Position numbers and translations under genes: made by a program
Notes under the pieces: model-generated
Told to the model about the DNA's origin: nothing
Seen by the model: only the letters and a program-made list of their open reading frames with translations
Databases searched by the model: none
Shown: piece by piece, positions 5,941 to 6,864 of the stretch
Position numbering within the stretch: position 1 is the stretch's first letter
How the letters are laid out: the number at the start of each line of letters is the position of its first letter
NCBI GenBank assembly: GCA_002390205.1
Contig: DGOV01000041.1
Span: 1-6,864 of the forward strand
Length of the DNA stretch: 6,864 bases
Reading direction: 5' to 3'
From: Proteobacteria bacterium UBA4457
GTDB lineage: Bacteria > Pseudomonadota > Gammaproteobacteria > Ga0077536

Positions 5941-6864
5941 TTAAATAGGACTGCGCTTCACTAGCTGCTTAGCGATCAATAATCTCTGCAGCTCGTTTGT
6001 CCCTTCCCCTATGCACATCAATGGCGCGTCCCGGTAGTAGCGTTCTACGTTAAATTCTTTAGAGTATCCGTAACCACCATGAACCCTCATAGCTTCTGTA
6101 GCATTCTCTAACGCTGCTTCAGAAGCGAAAAGCTTCGCCATACCCGCCTCCATATCGCAACGCTCGCCTTTATCGTACTTAGACGCAGCTTGCTCTACTA
6201 ACAAGCGCGACGCCTCAACATTAGTCGCCATATCGGCGAGCTTTATTTGTATAGATTGATGCTCACAAATAGGTTTTCCAAAAGTTGTCCGTTCTTGCGC
6301 GTACCGCACCGCATCATCCATAGCCGCTTTTGCAACTCCGACCGCTCTGGCTGCCACATTGATTCGCCCAAGTTCCAAGCCGCCCATCGCATGCTGCAGT
6401 CCGTGCCCTTCTATACCACCTAAAAGACGATCTGCGTTTAATTTAAAGTCATCAAAGCTAAGTGCCGCACTTTCAACTCCCCTATAACCGAGCTTTTTCA
6501 ATTTACCGTCGACATTGAAACCCTTGTCTTTCTCCGCCAAGAACATTGTCATACCTTTATGAGCGGGACTAGCGTCAAGATCAGTTTTTGTGAGTATCGC
6601 GTACAGTGAACCGTGAACACCATTAGTCACCCACATCTTTGAGCCGTTTAAGACATAGTTGTCACCTTCACGTCTTGCATGGGTTTTAATTCCTTGCAGA
6701 TCTGTTCCTGCATCAGGTTCAGTCAAACACAAAGCTCCATGCAGCTCAGCCCGAGCCAGACGAGGGAGAAAGCGCTCTTGCTGCTCTTCAGTTCCAAATC
6801 TTTGGATCAATTGGCCCAACATCATGTGCGTATTAATTACGCCGGCCAAACTCATCCAAGTCTC
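5941..6864 (-). CDS. Acyl-CoA dehydrogenase, N-terminus beyond the window
   Basis: A complete-type acyl-CoA dehydrogenase read from the right edge to a TAA at 5941-5943; 307 residues are visible. The frame stays open through the methionine at 6853-6855 to the edge (Glu-Thr-Trp before it), and that methionine lies inside the family's conserved 'SLAGVINTH' region, so roughly 75-90 N-terminal residues are missing off the window. Counting from that methionine: signature CLTEPDAGTD (43-52), 'LNGSKMWVTNGVHG' (69-82), 'GLELGRINVAARAVG' (159-173), 'ERTTFGKPICEHQSIQIKLA' (188-207), 'VHGGYGYSKEFNVERYYRDA' (258-277) and 'GEGTNELQR' (283-291) with the catalytic base Glu284, as in medium-chain and short-chain dehydrogenases. 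It oxidises an acyl-CoA to a trans-2-enoyl-CoA and passes electrons to ETF. It is on the opposite strand, five bases from the RidA stop, so it is a separate transcription unit. A functional link to the operon is plausible but unproved. Confidence 0.92.
   Translation of the reverse strand, partial: ETWMSLAGVINTHMMLGQLIQRFGTEEQQERFLPRLARAELHGALCLTEPDAGTDLQGIKTHARREGDNYVLNGSKMWVTNGVHGSLYAILTKTDLDASPAHKGMTMFLAEKDKGFNVDGKLKKLGYRGVESAALSFDDFKLNADRLLGGIEGHGLQHAMGGLELGRINVAARAVGVAKAAMDDAVRYAQERTTFGKPICEHQSIQIKLADMATNVEASRLLVEQAASKYDKGERCDMEAGMAKLFASEAALENATEAMRVHGGYGYSKEFNVERYYRDAPLMCIGEGTNELQRLLIAKQLVKRSPI

Noticed and set aside
6853..6855. ATG as the true start of the minus-strand dehydrogenase
   Set aside because: The frame is still open to the window edge, and this methionine falls inside a conserved family segment, with a whole N-terminal helical domain missing before it.

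Overview
The window is ordinary-looking bacterial chromosomal DNA, almost fully coding, with moderate base composition (mid-40s % GC by eye). It uses ATG and one probable TTG start with AGGA-type ribosome binding sites. The acyl-CoA gene families suggest an aerobic heterotrophic proteobacterium, perhaps a marine gammaproteobacterium. That placement is a guess, because no rRNA or marker gene is present. I see no tRNA, rRNA, CRISPR, insertion sequence, phage gene or clear rho-independent terminator.

Layout: seven genes read rightward from base 1 to 5935. They are the C-terminal end of a CaiB/BaiF-type CoA-transferase (1-258), an APH-fold phosphotransferase of the ACAD10/11-kinase/LvaA kind (274-1344), two unequal acyl-CoA dehydrogenase subunits (1406-2572 and 2569-3609), a crotonase-fold enzyme (3612-4415), a YkvI-like integral membrane protein (4456-5565) and a RidA-family protein (5555-5935). 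Gaps are 15, 61, -4, 2, 40 and -11 bases, so this is very likely one operon whose start lies left of the window. A third acyl-CoA dehydrogenase (5941-6864, minus strand) converges on the operon with only 5 bases between stop codons, and its N-terminus is off the right edge.

Reading the genes together: an organic acid could be imported (YkvI-like protein), loaded onto CoA (CoA-transferase), phosphorylated on a hydroxyl group (kinase), desaturated or subjected to phosphate elimination (dehydrogenase pair), and processed further by the crotonase. RidA would clear reactive enamine/imine by-products or act on a related intermediate. The assembly resembles the carnitine (cai) gene set in having a CoA-transferase, dehydrogenase, crotonase and transporter, and resembles levulinate/4-hydroxyacid catabolism in having the kinase next to a dehydrogenase. 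I do not recognise it as a named pathway and the substrate is unknown.

The strongest sequence-level observation is that the two adjacent dehydrogenase subunits have complementary motif loss. One keeps the FAD/substrate motif and a candidate catalytic Glu, and the other keeps only the C-terminal Arg/Gln FAD-contact motifs. This points to an obligate heteromer. The crotonase also lacks both classical catalytic glutamates.
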